Source of the DNA: Bacteroidales bacterium
GTDB taxonomy: Bacteria; Bacteroidota; Bacteroidia; Bacteroidales; BM520
Direction: 5' to 3'
Length of the DNA: 16,497 nt
Assembly (NCBI GenBank): GCA_023230285.1
Contig: JALNXP010000023.1
Location: 1-16,497 of the forward strand
A program made the translations under genes and the position numbers. Below are positions 1 to 7,543 of the stretch, piece after piece (position 1 is the stretch's first letter; each line of letters begins with the position of its first letter). Under the pieces are notes generated by a model. It worked only from the letters and a program-made list of their open reading frames with translations, ran no database searches and was not told the DNA's origin.

Positions 1-1475
1 ATAAGACACGCAAAGAGAAGTACAAAGCCGTTATTGATGAGATAGAAAAAATAATAAAAGAAGGCAGACCTGTTTTGGTAGGTACAACCTCTGTAGAGAT
101 ATCCGAATTATTAAGCAGGTTATTGCAGCAAAAGAAGATACCGCACAACGTACTTAATGCGAAGTTACACAAAAAAGAAGCCGACATAGTAGCCGAAGCA
201 GGAAAGCGAAGTGTAGTAACTATTGCTACCAACATGGCAGGACGTGGTACCGACATCAAATTAAGTCCGGAAGTGAAAGAAGCCGGCGGTCTTGCGATTA
301 TAGGCACCGAGCGGCATGATTCTCGCCGTGTAGACAGACAGTTGAGAGGTCGTTCCGGTCGTCAAGGTGACCCGGGAAGTTCACAGTTCTTTGTTTCTCT
401 CGAAGATGACCTGATGCGTATGTTCGGCTCCGAAAGAGTAGCTTCTATCATGGATAAATTAGGTCTGAAAGAAGGTGAAGTTATTCAACACCCAATGATT
501 TCAAAATCTATAGAACGCGCACAAAAGAAAGTGGAAGAAAATAATTTCGGAATACGTAAGCGTTTGTTGGAATATGATGATGTGATGAATGAACAAAGAA
601 AATTTATCTACGAAAAACGACATCATGCTTTAATGGGCGACAAACTTTCTATCGATATTTCCAATATGTTCAGAGATTCAATGGAGGTTTTAGCATCTTC
701 TTACAACGGAACTGAAGAATATCACGATTTTGTTTCTGATTTTGAAAGAATTACCGGCATGACCAATAAATGCACAAAAGAAGAATTTGTTTCATCAAAT
801 TCTTCTCAACTTGTTGATAATTTGTACGATGCCGTGTACGAAAATTACAAGGCAAAATGTGAAGCCATCAGTAATGATGTGTCGCCATTCATTTTTCATA
901 TCAATGAAACACGTCCTTTAGTCAAAAATGTGATAGTACCAATAACCGATGGCAGAAGGATACGTCAAATTATTGTAAATGTTGAAAGATGTATTGCAAA
1001 TCCGGCAAGAGAAATTCCTTTGTCAATAGAAAAAAATATCGTATTAGGTTTTATTGATGACCAGTGGATAGTTCATTTAAGAGAACTTGATGATTTAAAA
1101 CAATCTGTACAAAACGCCGTTTACGAGCAAAAAGACCCATTATTAATGTACAAGATTGATGCATCAAAGATGTTTGAAGAAATGGTCATAAAGACTAATC
1201 GAGATGTTGTATCATATTTATTGCGTTGCAAATTATATAATCCTAATGAAGAGAATTTGCAGGAAGCAGCCAAGATAGAAAGTGCAAATCGTCAGAAGCT
1301 GAAAGAACAACGCGTTGACTTACTTTCTAAGGCACACACGAATACACAGCAGGGTGAGACTAAAACGCAACCTGTTCATGTAGAGAAAAAGGTTGGACGT
1401 AACGACCCTTGCCCGTGCGGCAGCGGTAAGAAATATAAAAATTGTTGCGGAAAGTTGGATAATACCGGAGAATAA
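1..1475 (+). CDS. secA: Preprotein translocase ATPase SecA, C-terminal part (5' truncated by window edge)
   Basis: SecA is the cytoplasmic ATPase that pushes unfolded preproteins through SecYEG. The frame is open from base 3, so the gene begins before the window; 490 residues are visible. In order they hold the second helicase-like ATPase lobe: the VGTTSVE motif (about residues 26-32 of the fragment), ATNMAGRGTDIK (about 75-86), and the arginine-finger motif QLRGRSGRQGD (about 113-123). The helical scaffold and wing regions follow, including EYDDVMNEQRK and the NAVYEQKDPLLMYK stretch. The extreme C-terminus carries the zinc-binding SEC-C motif C-x-C-x8-C-C (first Cys codon 1410-1412), which in SecA binds SecB or ribosomes. 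The TAA stop is 8 bp before pyrH, so the two are probably co-transcribed. The identification is firm; only the N-terminal portion is unseen. Confidence 0.98.
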   Translation, partial: KTRKEKYKAVIDEIEKIIKEGRPVLVGTTSVEISELLSRLLQQKKIPHNVLNAKLHKKEADIVAEAGKRSVVTIATNMAGRGTDIKLSPEVKEAGGLAIIGTERHDSRRVDRQLRGRSGRQGDPGSSQFFVSLEDDLMRMFGSERVASIMDKLGLKEGEVIQHPMISKSIERAQKKVEENNFGIRKRLLEYDDVMNEQRKFIYEKRHHALMGDKLSIDISNMFRDSMEVLASSYNGTEEYHDFVSDFERITGMTNKCTKEEFVSSNSSQLVDNLYDAVYENYKAKCEAISNDVSPFIFHINETRPLVKNVIVPITDGRRIRQIIVNVERCIANPAREIPLSIEKNIVLGFIDDQWIVHLRELDDLKQSVQNAVYEQKDPLLMYKIDASKMFEEMVIKTNRDVVSYLLRCKLYNPNEENLQEAAKIESANRQKLKEQRVDLLSKAHTNTQQGETKTQPVHVEKKVGRNDPCPCGSGKKYKNCCGKLDNTGE

Positions 1476-1483
1476 TTATTGTT

Positions 1484-2200
1484 ATGATGAATATACCCAA
1501 GAGAATACTTTTAAAATTAAGTGGAGAATCGTTGATGGGCAGTTCCGGCTACGGGATAGACCACGGGAAGTTGAATTATTATGCCGATGAAATAGAAAAA
1601 GCTTTAAAAAGCGGGGTGCAAATCGGCATTGTCATCGGCGGGGGCAATATTTTCCGGGGATTACAGGGGGCAACAAGTGGTTTCAACCGTATTCAGGGTG
1701 ACTATATGGGAATGCTTGCAACGACAATAAATTCAATAGCACTTCAATCTACTTTAAATGAAAGAGGTGTAAAATGCAAGCTGTTATCAGGGCTGCCAAT
1801 AGAAAGAGTTGCCGAAGCTATGGCTTCGCAATTAGCAATAAGCTATCTTAAGCAGGGCAATGTCGTCATAATAGCCGGCGGCTCCGGAAATCCGTTCTTC
1901 ACAACCGACACAGCCGGCGTATTAAGAGCTTTGGAAATCAACGCCGACCTCATCTTAAAAGGTACAAGAGTCGACGGCGTTTACAATAAAGACCCCGAAA
2001 AATTTTCTGACGCAGTAAAATACAACAGCTTATCATATAACGATGCTATAAAAGCCAACTTAAAAATTATGGACCAGACGGCGTTTACGTTATGTAAAGA
2101 AAACAATCTGCCAATAATAGTCTTTGATATTAACACCGCCGACAACTTAGTAAAAATTGTCAATGGCGAAAAAGTTGGTACAATTATTATTAACTCATAA
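1484..2200 (+). CDS. pyrH: UMP kinase PyrH
   Basis: PyrH phosphorylates UMP to UDP with ATP in the cytoplasm, the step feeding all pyrimidine nucleotides; bacterial UMP kinase is a hexameric amino-acid-kinase-fold enzyme unrelated to eukaryotic UMP/CMP kinase. The 238-residue length is normal. Visible family motifs are KLSGESLMG (11-19), the glycine-rich IGGGNIFRG (51-59), GDYMGMLAT (72-80), GNPFFTTDTA (135-144), GTRVDGVYNKDP (160-171) and MDQTAFTLCKENNLPIIVF (196-214). Two ATG codons are adjacent (1484 and 1487); either could be used, and a GGAG lies about 14 bases upstream inside the end of secA. The gene sits 8 bp after secA and 12 bp before frr. The pyrH-frr pairing is very widespread in bacteria. 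Confidence 0.98.
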   Translation: MMNIPKRILLKLSGESLMGSSGYGIDHGKLNYYADEIEKALKSGVQIGIVIGGGNIFRGLQGATSGFNRIQGDYMGMLATTINSIALQSTLNERGVKCKLLSGLPIERVAEAMASQLAISYLKQGNVVIIAGGSGNPFFTTDTAGVLRALEINADLILKGTRVDGVYNKDPEKFSDAVKYNSLSYNDAIKANLKIMDQTAFTLCKENNLPIIVFDINTADNLVKIVNGEKVGTIIINS

Positions 2201-2212
2201 ATCAAAAATATT

Positions 2213-2776
2213 ATGTCCGAATACGTAATGATGGTAATGGAAGAAACAACAGAAAGAATGGAGGCTGTTGTTACTTTTTTAACTAAAGAATTTCAAAAAC
2301 TTAGAGCAGGTAAAGCCTCTCCCGACATGTTAAGTGGCGTAAAAGTAGAATGTTACGGAACAATTATGCCTATCAACCAAGTCGCAAATGTCAATGCCCC
2401 TGATGCTAAACAAATAATTGTCCAGCCATGGGATAAAAACATGCTATCGCCATTAGAAAAAGCCATAAGAAATGCCAATTTAGGATTTAATCCTATCAAC
2501 AACGGTGAGGTGCTTAGGATTTTAGTTCCGGCACTTACCGAAGAAAGACGTAAAGATATAGTGAAAAAAGCTCGTCAAGATGCAGAACAGGCAAAAGTAA
2601 GCATACGTACTGTAAGAAAAACAGCCAACGATATGGCAAAAGACCTCAAAGATGATGGCGTTTCGGAAGATGAGACAAAGAAGTTGGAAGATAAAATCCA
2701 AGAAAGGACCACTGAATACACTAAAAAGATTGATGCCATCCTCGAAGCAAAAGAAGCCGAGGTTATGACTATTTAA
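2213..2776 (+). CDS. frr: Ribosome recycling factor
   Basis: RRF works with EF-G to split the post-termination ribosome from mRNA and is essential in most bacteria. The 187-residue length matches the family norm of about 185. Diagnostic segments are LRAGKASPDML (30-40), the domain II hinge region, PALTEERRKDIVKKARQDAE (106-125) and the IRTVRKTANDMAKDLKDD helix (131-148); the long charged helices of domain I account for the Lys/Glu-rich C-terminal half. It starts with ATG 12 bp after the pyrH stop and has no clear Shine-Dalgarno, as is usual in Bacteroidota. It is the last gene of the secA-pyrH-frr run, which ends at the hairpin at 2811-2852. Confidence 0.98.
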   Translation: MSEYVMMVMEETTERMEAVVTFLTKEFQKLRAGKASPDMLSGVKVECYGTIMPINQVANVNAPDAKQIIVQPWDKNMLSPLEKAIRNANLGFNPINNGEVLRILVPALTEERRKDIVKKARQDAEQAKVSIRTVRKTANDMAKDLKDDGVSEDETKKLEDKIQERTTEYTKKIDAILEAKEAEVMTI

Positions 2777-2810
2777 AAAATTGTAATCAAGTATAATTCA
2801 AAATAAATGT

Positions 2811-2852
2811 AATAAACATGATGTCGATTAAAAAATCGGCATCATGTTTATT
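2811..2852. terminator. Strong bidirectional hairpin terminator between frr and the HMA gene
   Basis: A 19-bp stem pairs 2811-2829 with 2834-2852 around the loop AAAA at 2830-2833. The only irregularity is one position that is a G-U wobble on the + strand (T at 2824 opposite G at 2839) and an A-C mismatch on the - strand. On the + strand it is followed by GTAGTTTTTATTT; on the - strand the sequence past the hairpin is also T-rich. It lies between the stops of two convergent genes, so it can serve frr from one side and the HMA gene from the other. The structure is seen directly; the role follows from position and form. Confidence 0.88.
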
Positions 2853-2859
2853 GTAGTTT

Positions 2860-3300
2860 TTATTTATGGTGAGAGCAACTATTTCCGCAGTTATTTCCAC
2901 AACCCTGTTTCATAATTTCGCCACCTAAGTCTAATTTTTTAAACTCTTCCAGCAGTGTTTCTTCATTAGTTTTTTTCGGGTCATAAACAATAGATACTGA
3001 ACGAGAAGCCACATCAGCCTTTACATCTTTCACACCTTTTACGTAAGCCATACCTTTTTCTGCTTTGCCTTTGCAATTATCGCAATGAATATCGGCTTTT
3101 AAAACAACCAATTTTTCATTGGATTTAACAACCATTTTAGGCAATTCAGCTTTTGCGGCTGTACAAGAATGTGAACAAGACGGTGTTTCTACCGTTTTCT
3201 CTTTGTCTGTTGATGTACTTTTACTGTCTTCAACTTGCGCATTTACACTTACAAAAGTAAATGCTAATAAAAATGCTAATAAAATGTTTAATCTTTTCAT
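2860..3300 (-). CDS. Secreted heavy-metal-associated (HMA) domain protein with extra Cys/His clusters
   Basis: This 146-residue protein probably binds soft metal ions such as Cu(I) outside the cytoplasm. A signal peptide covers residues 1-21, with likely cleavage after VNA and before Gln22. The HMA (CopZ/MerP-like) fold spans about residues 64-128, with the metal site IHCDNC (Cys73, Cys76) followed by the family pattern VKGVKDVKADVASRSVSIVYDP. Two further putative sites flank it: CSHSC at 42-46, and a C-terminal tail with Cys134, Cys138, Cys142, His144 and His145. A plain cytoplasmic chaperone has only the single CxxC. The gene follows the TonB-dependent receptor by 52 bp with no promoter seen between, so co-transcription is likely; the hairpin at 2811-2852 ends it. 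The metal specificity cannot be read from sequence. Confidence 0.9.
   Translation of the reverse strand: MKRLNILLAFLLAFTFVSVNAQVEDSKSTSTDKEKTVETPSCSHSCTAAKAELPKMVVKSNEKLVVLKADIHCDNCKGKAEKGMAYVKGVKDVKADVASRSVSIVYDPKKTNEETLLEEFKKLDLGGEIMKQGCGNNCGNSCSHHK
3259..3282 (-). repeat. Perfect 12-bp tandem duplication in the HMA signal peptide
   Basis: The 12-mer AAATGCTAATAA occurs twice head to tail (3259-3270 and 3271-3282). On the coding strand it encodes Leu-Leu-Ala-Phe twice, forming most of the hydrophobic core of the signal peptide. It is in frame and harmless to the product. A recent slippage duplication would explain it. Confidence 0.85.
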
Positions 3301-3352
3301 GATAAAATTTTTTAAATTTATGATTAATAATTATTTATGATAATTCTGAATA

Positions 3353-5644
3353 TCAATCTATGTTAATTCTAAAGCCGAGATAAAATTTTATTCCGGATAT
3401 AGGACCCCACACTCTTGAGGAATCAAAATATTCGGAAAAAGGGCTGTCGGCGGCGATAATAGGATTGTGCTGAGTGTAGTTAGTCAGATTTTCGCCGCCG
3501 GCGTAGATGCTCCAAGACCTGAAGTTTTTGGTAACCTGAGCATTAAGTATCATATACATAGGAGCTTCGTCCAATAATTCTTCGCAACAATCCGGATTAT
3601 AAGTGCTGCCGCCCACAGTATAATCTATCACAGGAAGCCGCTGGTCGCCATTAAATTGCGAAGTAAAATCGAATCTCCATTTATCCAATCGTGTCCCGTA
3701 TGATAAATTAATCAATCCTTTATATTTGTTAACCATAGGTTTAACCTCCAAGCCTTTGTTCATTTCAGTAACCTTTACATCTTGATACCTGAACGCCAAA
3801 ACCACATCTAAACCTTTTATCAACTCATAATTAGCTTCTACCTGAAAAACATTGGAATAAGATTTTCCATCAAGATTATAAAAATATACGAACCTGTAAT
3901 CTTGGTCCATATCCATAATAACCTGATTTATAAAACTTGAACGGTAAAATTCAGCATTAAGCATCAATTCTCTATCGTTAATATCAAAATATCTTGTATA
4001 GTTAAGTCCGTAATTCCATGCTTCTTCCATTTTTAGATTTCCAAGAATCATAATTTGTTTTGAACTTGCCAACATTGAAGTGTTTTCAGAGATGATTTTA
4101 GCTGTTCTGTACCCTTTTCCGGCAGATGCTCTGACAATATTTTTATCATTTATTGTATATCTGATATGAAGTCGCGGCGTAAAGAAAAATCCGTATTCAT
4201 TATGATAATCCAATCTTACACCGGCTATAATTGTAGGCAATTTTTCTTTATCAAAAACATACTGAAAATACGCACCGGGTACAATTTCAGTCGTAAGTAA
4301 AGTCGTATCGTTCAAAAGCACGCCGTCATATTCAGAAACAGCAGCATTTGCAACAGTATTGATATGTAAATCTTCAACATAATCATCATAAGCGAAGCTC
4401 AAACCTGTTGAAAAAGAATGTTCCGAATTTCCGGAAAAAGCACCTTGAAAAACGGTATTCACATAAAAACTTTTTTGAACAGCATTATAGATATTCAGTC
4501 CGTAGAAAGACTCTTGTTTATGTATAGATGCGGTAGATTTGAATGCTACATTAAAAAGGCTGTCAAATTCATGCCCGCATTTTAAGAAAGCCTCAAATCT
4601 CTTAGTATTAATGTTGATACCATACAAACCTTCTCTATCGCTTGTTTCATAATAAGCAGTCTGTCCGCCTTTTCTATTTTCATAAATACCTTTGATTCCC
4701 AACATCAACATACTGTTTTGGTCAATTCTGTACTTCCATTTATTCATTACATTAAATTGTTGAATCAAAGGAGAATCTATAAAGCCATCATTATTATGGT
4801 CAAAATAAACATTTCTATTTTCGGCATGGACAAGAAGATTGGAGGTTAATCTTTTAGCTACATCAAATCTTGTGACTACATTAGCCTCGTATTTCAGCAT
4901 ACTGTTTATCAATCCGTTAACAATAAGGCGTTCGTCTTGGTCAGGAGCTTTTGTCTCTGTATTGATTTGTCCGGTAAGAGAAGAAAAGCCGTCGAGAACG
5001 GCAGAAGAACCTTTGGAAATCTGTATTGACTTCATCCAAGTTCCGGGTATATAAGACAGTCCGTAAGGCTGTGCAATTCCATATAAATTAGGTATATTTT
5101 CGGTCATCAATTGAGTATAAATCCCTGATAATCCGAGTAATTGTATTTGTTTAGCTCCTGTTACTGCATCGCTATAATGAACGTCTACGGAGGCGTTAGT
5201 TTCAAAACTTTCGCCCAAGTTACAGCAAGCTGCTTTACACAGTTCTGTTCCGGTGATTTCCACAACCGGTTTAACTTCAAGTCGCGAAATATGTGCTCCC
5301 GATGCACGATTCACAACTTCAAAAGTTTGTAATTTATAATTATCCTTAAGGATAATCTCTATATCATTTTCATCAGCGGCGATAGATATTGTGTCATTAG
5401 CGTAGCCTACATAGCTTATTACCAATACTTTATCTGTTTTTTGTGGCTTGTTGATAGAGAACTTGCCATTTTCATCGGTAGCAGTACCCATAGTAGTATT
5501 AATCCAATAAACATTAACTCCGGGCAGAGGTAATTTACCGGAATCTGTCATTTCAGACACCGTACCTTTAACTATCTGACAGACAGATGATAAAGGCAAT
5601 AAACATAAAATCAATATTATTATTTTTTTCATTATTTTATTCAT
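3353..5644 (-). CDS. TonB-dependent outer-membrane receptor with N-terminal carboxypeptidase-regulatory-like domain; possible metal transport
   Basis: This 763-residue outer-membrane transporter should take up a scarce ligand using TonB energy. The order is: signal peptide (1-22, cleavage before Gln23); a carboxypeptidase-regulatory-like beta-sandwich (about 24-101, with GTVSEM, PLPGVNVYWINTTMGTATDENGKFSI and VLVISYVGY), typical of Bacteroidota receptors; a plug (about 113-233, with GAKQIQLLGLSG and GSSAVLDGFSSLTGQINTETK); then the beta-barrel to the C-terminal FYLGFRINID. Just before the plug core is LCKAACCNLGESFETN (135-150), with Cys136, Cys140 and Cys141, unusual in a receptor and suggestive of metal contact. 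The neighbours, an HMA protein downstream and a Cys/His-rich protein upstream, make a metal or metal chelate the best guess, but the ligand is inferred. No SusD partner is adjacent. Met5 (codon 5630-5632) is an alternative start giving a tighter signal peptide. Confidence 0.93.
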   Translation of the reverse strand: MNKIMKKIIILILCLLPLSSVCQIVKGTVSEMTDSGKLPLPGVNVYWINTTMGTATDENGKFSINKPQKTDKVLVISYVGYANDTISIAADENDIEIILKDNYKLQTFEVVNRASGAHISRLEVKPVVEITGTELCKAACCNLGESFETNASVDVHYSDAVTGAKQIQLLGLSGIYTQLMTENIPNLYGIAQPYGLSYIPGTWMKSIQISKGSSAVLDGFSSLTGQINTETKAPDQDERLIVNGLINSMLKYEANVVTRFDVAKRLTSNLLVHAENRNVYFDHNNDGFIDSPLIQQFNVMNKWKYRIDQNSMLMLGIKGIYENRKGGQTAYYETSDREGLYGININTKRFEAFLKCGHEFDSLFNVAFKSTASIHKQESFYGLNIYNAVQKSFYVNTVFQGAFSGNSEHSFSTGLSFAYDDYVEDLHINTVANAAVSEYDGVLLNDTTLLTTEIVPGAYFQYVFDKEKLPTIIAGVRLDYHNEYGFFFTPRLHIRYTINDKNIVRASAGKGYRTAKIISENTSMLASSKQIMILGNLKMEEAWNYGLNYTRYFDINDRELMLNAEFYRSSFINQVIMDMDQDYRFVYFYNLDGKSYSNVFQVEANYELIKGLDVVLAFRYQDVKVTEMNKGLEVKPMVNKYKGLINLSYGTRLDKWRFDFTSQFNGDQRLPVIDYTVGGSTYNPDCCEELLDEAPMYMILNAQVTKNFRSWSIYAGGENLTNYTQHNPIIAADSPFSEYFDSSRVWGPISGIKFYLGFRINID

Positions 5645-5677
5645 TTATTAAAAAACATGTATACACCAAAAAATTAT

Positions 5678-5697
5678 AAAGGCATTATTATACCTTT
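5678..5697 (-). terminator. Possible weak hairpin terminator or leader hairpin between the HYC gene and the receptor
   Basis: On the - strand an 8-bp stem with one G-U pair (5697-5690 with 5685-5678) and the loop AATA is followed at once by TAATTTTTT. It could partly end transcription from the HYC operon. If the promoter at 5716-5742 is used it would lie in the receptor's 5' leader instead. The stem is short and AT-rich in an AT-rich genome, so chance is a real possibility. Confidence 0.3.
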
Positions 5698-5715
5698 AAA
5701 AACTTCATGAATATA

Positions 5716-5742
5716 CAAATTTAGCAATAAAATCTAAAACAA
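5716..5742 (-). promoter_or_regulatory. Candidate Bacteroidota promoter for the TonB-dependent receptor
   Basis: The - strand reads TTG (5742-5740), 16 bases, then TAAATTTG (5723-5716), an exact match to the Bacteroidota -7 element TAnnTTTG. The spacing is at or just below the short end of the usual range. It overlaps the stop codon of the upstream gene and lies about 72 bp before the receptor start, so the receptor and HMA gene could form their own transcription unit. Confidence 0.35.
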
Positions 5743-6269
5743 TGGAATACTTTAAACAGGGTTACACCGGAAAACAAGTCCGGTTGGAACAAAGTAAAGA
5801 GGTATTTACATAAAGGATAAAAAAACTGAGGTACAATATCTTTCAAAAAAGAATCAGCAAAAAGAAAATGATTGTAATAAAATGAAGTAATTTTTGCAAA
5901 GTCTTCTTTATCAGATATTTCGTAACATTCTGTATCAATAGAAATTTTTTGGATTTTACAACTTATCGGATTAAAAATCAAGCCATCATCAAATACGGAC
6001 GTGGGTAAGTTGTAATCGTATGAGCAATTGCCATCACAGGAGCAGGCAGTAGAGGCATGTAATTTATGAGAGCCGCAACAACAGTTTTCATGTGCAACAT
6101 ATTTACCATGATCTTCATGATGTTCACATTTAATTTGTTCTTCTGAAAACACTACCTCAACATCACCGGCGGTGAAGCAATAATGCAATAGCAGGCTGTC
6201 GGATAATGAGTTCATCAATATCGCGACTGTTAGAGACAGAGATAATATTATCAGTAATTGTTTCCTCAT
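5721..6269 (-). CDS. Cys/His-rich secreted or membrane-anchored protein of HYC_CC_PP type; unknown function
   Basis: This 182-residue protein has an N-terminal hydrophobic segment (about 5-24) that is a signal peptide or anchor. It is rich in metal ligands: HYC at 29-31, C48-x-H50-H51-x2-H54, the triplet C63-C64-C65 with H68 and H71, and C76-x-C78-x3-C82; 13 Cys in all. The layout (signal segment, HYC, CC-containing core, and an end running from FQP through LFKVF) resembles a small Bacteroidota family that I recall being named HYC_CC_PP after these motifs, though the terminal PP is degenerate here (QPD). The C-terminus is Cys- and aromatic-rich. Its start is 1 bp after the DUF308 stop, so translation is probably coupled. 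The TonB receptor and HMA protein follow on the same strand, supporting an envelope metal-binding role as inference only. Confidence 0.75.
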   Translation of the reverse strand: MRKQLLIILSLSLTVAILMNSLSDSLLLHYCFTAGDVEVVFSEEQIKCEHHEDHGKYVAHENCCCGSHKLHASTACSCDGNCSYDYNLPTSVFDDGLIFNPISCKIQKISIDTECYEISDKEDFAKITSFYYNHFLFADSFLKDIVPQFFYPLCKYLFTLFQPDLFSGVTLFKVFHCFRFYC

Positions 6270-6270
6270 A

Positions 6271-6849
6271 TTAATCTACTTCGTCAGCTTCTTTAATTTC
6301 GTCTTCAACAGATTTAATAACTTTTCTAAACTTGAAGGCATAGAACAAGCTCCAGATGCCGGAAATTATCAAGAAAGCACCAACGATATATGTAACTGCC
6401 TTAGCCATTGTATCGGGGAAGAATATAAAGATTATTCCGAGTACTATCAAAAGGCAACCATTAATAATGGTAAAAGCAATTTGTGAAATATGATGTCTAA
6501 ATTTCAGCAACACGATTATTTGATAAGCACCGGTAATAATAGCCCACACGCCTATAATATCAAAAATAAAATTATATACTTTTGCCGGGACAATAGCACA
6601 AAAAAGTCCGAGTACCAGCATAATAACACTTGAGAACATGAACAACCCCCAATCATTTTTCTGAGCCATATTTCTGATGTCGAGGATAATTAAAGTAGCG
6701 GCAGCAACAATAAGGATAAAACCTATCCATTTGATAAGTGTAACTAAAACATTTTCGGTTGCAAAAAGGAATAAAAGACCTATAACAGTAGCAATAACAC
6801 CACTTATTGCCATTGTTTGCCATGATTTTTTTAATATGTTATTTTTCAT
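6271..6849 (-). CDS. DUF308/HdeD-type six-helix inner-membrane protein
   Basis: This 192-residue protein has about six transmembrane helices (near 12-30, 37-56, 69-87, 94-115, 122-144 and 150-172), grouped as three helical pairs, each carrying a recurring pattern of small and Gly residues (GVIATVIGLLF, VIMLVLGLFCAIVP, NGCLLIVLGIIFIFFP, VGAFLIISGIWSLFYA). This internal repetition and length are typical of DUF308, whose best-known member, HdeD of Escherichia coli, is linked to acid resistance. A short charged cytoplasmic tail ends in KEADEVD. It lies 12 bp after the lysE-like gene and 1 bp before the HYC gene, so it belongs to that operon. No catalytic or transport residues are recognisable; the biochemical role is unknown. 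Confidence 0.85.
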   Translation of the reverse strand: MKNNILKKSWQTMAISGVIATVIGLLFLFATENVLVTLIKWIGFILIVAAATLIILDIRNMAQKNDWGLFMFSSVIMLVLGLFCAIVPAKVYNFIFDIIGVWAIITGAYQIIVLLKFRHHISQIAFTIINGCLLIVLGIIFIFFPDTMAKAVTYIVGAFLIISGIWSLFYAFKFRKVIKSVEDEIKEADEVD

Positions 6850-6861
6850 AATATAAAAATT

Positions 6862-7530
6862 TTATAATAGACAAACTTTAATAATCAAGCATATACCACA
6901 AACAATCAAAATAATTCCCACAATTTTATTTACGCTGTTCATTCTTTTAGGGCTAAGGAAACCTTTTATTTTTTTGCCGAGGAATACTTTCAAAAAATTA
7001 CAAACCATGAGTATTATAACACTGCCCAAAAAGAAGACGAGGGTATAATAATTAGGTTTATTAGCGAACATTGAATTTGTGGTTACGACTGCGCCTAACC
7101 AGAATATCAAAACAAAAGGATTTAACAGGTTCAGGAAGAAACCTTTTAAAAAATATACAATTGGGCGAGCATTAGGACCTATTGCATATTTCAATCCGTG
7201 TTTTTTAGGATTATTTAGAATTTTATCTGCATCTTCCTCTTTAACTTCTTTTCGCAAGAAGCTATAAATTCCGAATAAGATAATGACTACGCCGCCAATA
7301 ACACCGATTATAAGTTGATTTTCTTTGGTATTGATTAATTTTGCCAATCCGTAATAGCTCAGCAATATATAGCCGATGTCGCTAAGTAAAGAGCCTATTG
7401 ACATAGATATACCTTGTTTATAACCCCGTTGGATACCTGTTTGTATAAGCGCAAAAAACACAGGTCCTATAGAGAGTGAGACCATAAGTCCAAACAAAGC
7501 ACCTTTTAGAAGCGTAAGCGTAATTATCAT
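6862..7530 (-). CDS. LysE-family amino-acid exporter-like membrane protein
   Basis: LysE/RhtB proteins are inner-membrane exporters of amino acids and related small molecules. This 222-residue protein has the expected six hydrophobic helices (about 5-27, 42-63, 72-92, 124-148, 161-184 and 200-221). It also has the family's N-terminal signature SLSIGPVFFALIQTGIQRGYKQGI (split here: SIGPVFF at 20-26, GIQRGYKQG at 32-40), the second-helix aspartate in SDIGYILLSYYG (50-61), and KGFFLNLLNPFVLIFW (129-144), the conserved NPK/NPF region before helix 4. The extra charged loop 93-123 is cytoplasmic-like. It starts 13 bp after the GH3 gene stop and is followed 12 bp later by DUF308. Substrate is not readable from sequence; being next to a GH3 enzyme suggests an amino acid or acyl-amino acid. 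Confidence 0.88.
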   Translation of the reverse strand: MIITLTLLKGALFGLMVSLSIGPVFFALIQTGIQRGYKQGISMSIGSLLSDIGYILLSYYGLAKLINTKENQLIIGVIGGVVIILFGIYSFLRKEVKEEDADKILNNPKKHGLKYAIGPNARPIVYFLKGFFLNLLNPFVLIFWLGAVVTTNSMFANKPNYYTLVFFLGSVIILMVCNFLKVFLGKKIKGFLSPKRMNSVNKIVGIILIVCGICLIIKVCLL

Positions 7531-7543
7531 TTATTTATATATT

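Noticed and set aside
1393..1590. 65-codon + strand frame overlapping the end of secA and the start of pyrH
   Set aside because: It lies out of frame across two firmly identified genes and its sequence resembles nothing; it is a shadow.
2860..3300. Calling the HMA gene merP of a mercury operon
   Set aside because: No merA, merT or merR-like gene is nearby, and the extra Cys/His clusters are not typical of MerP.
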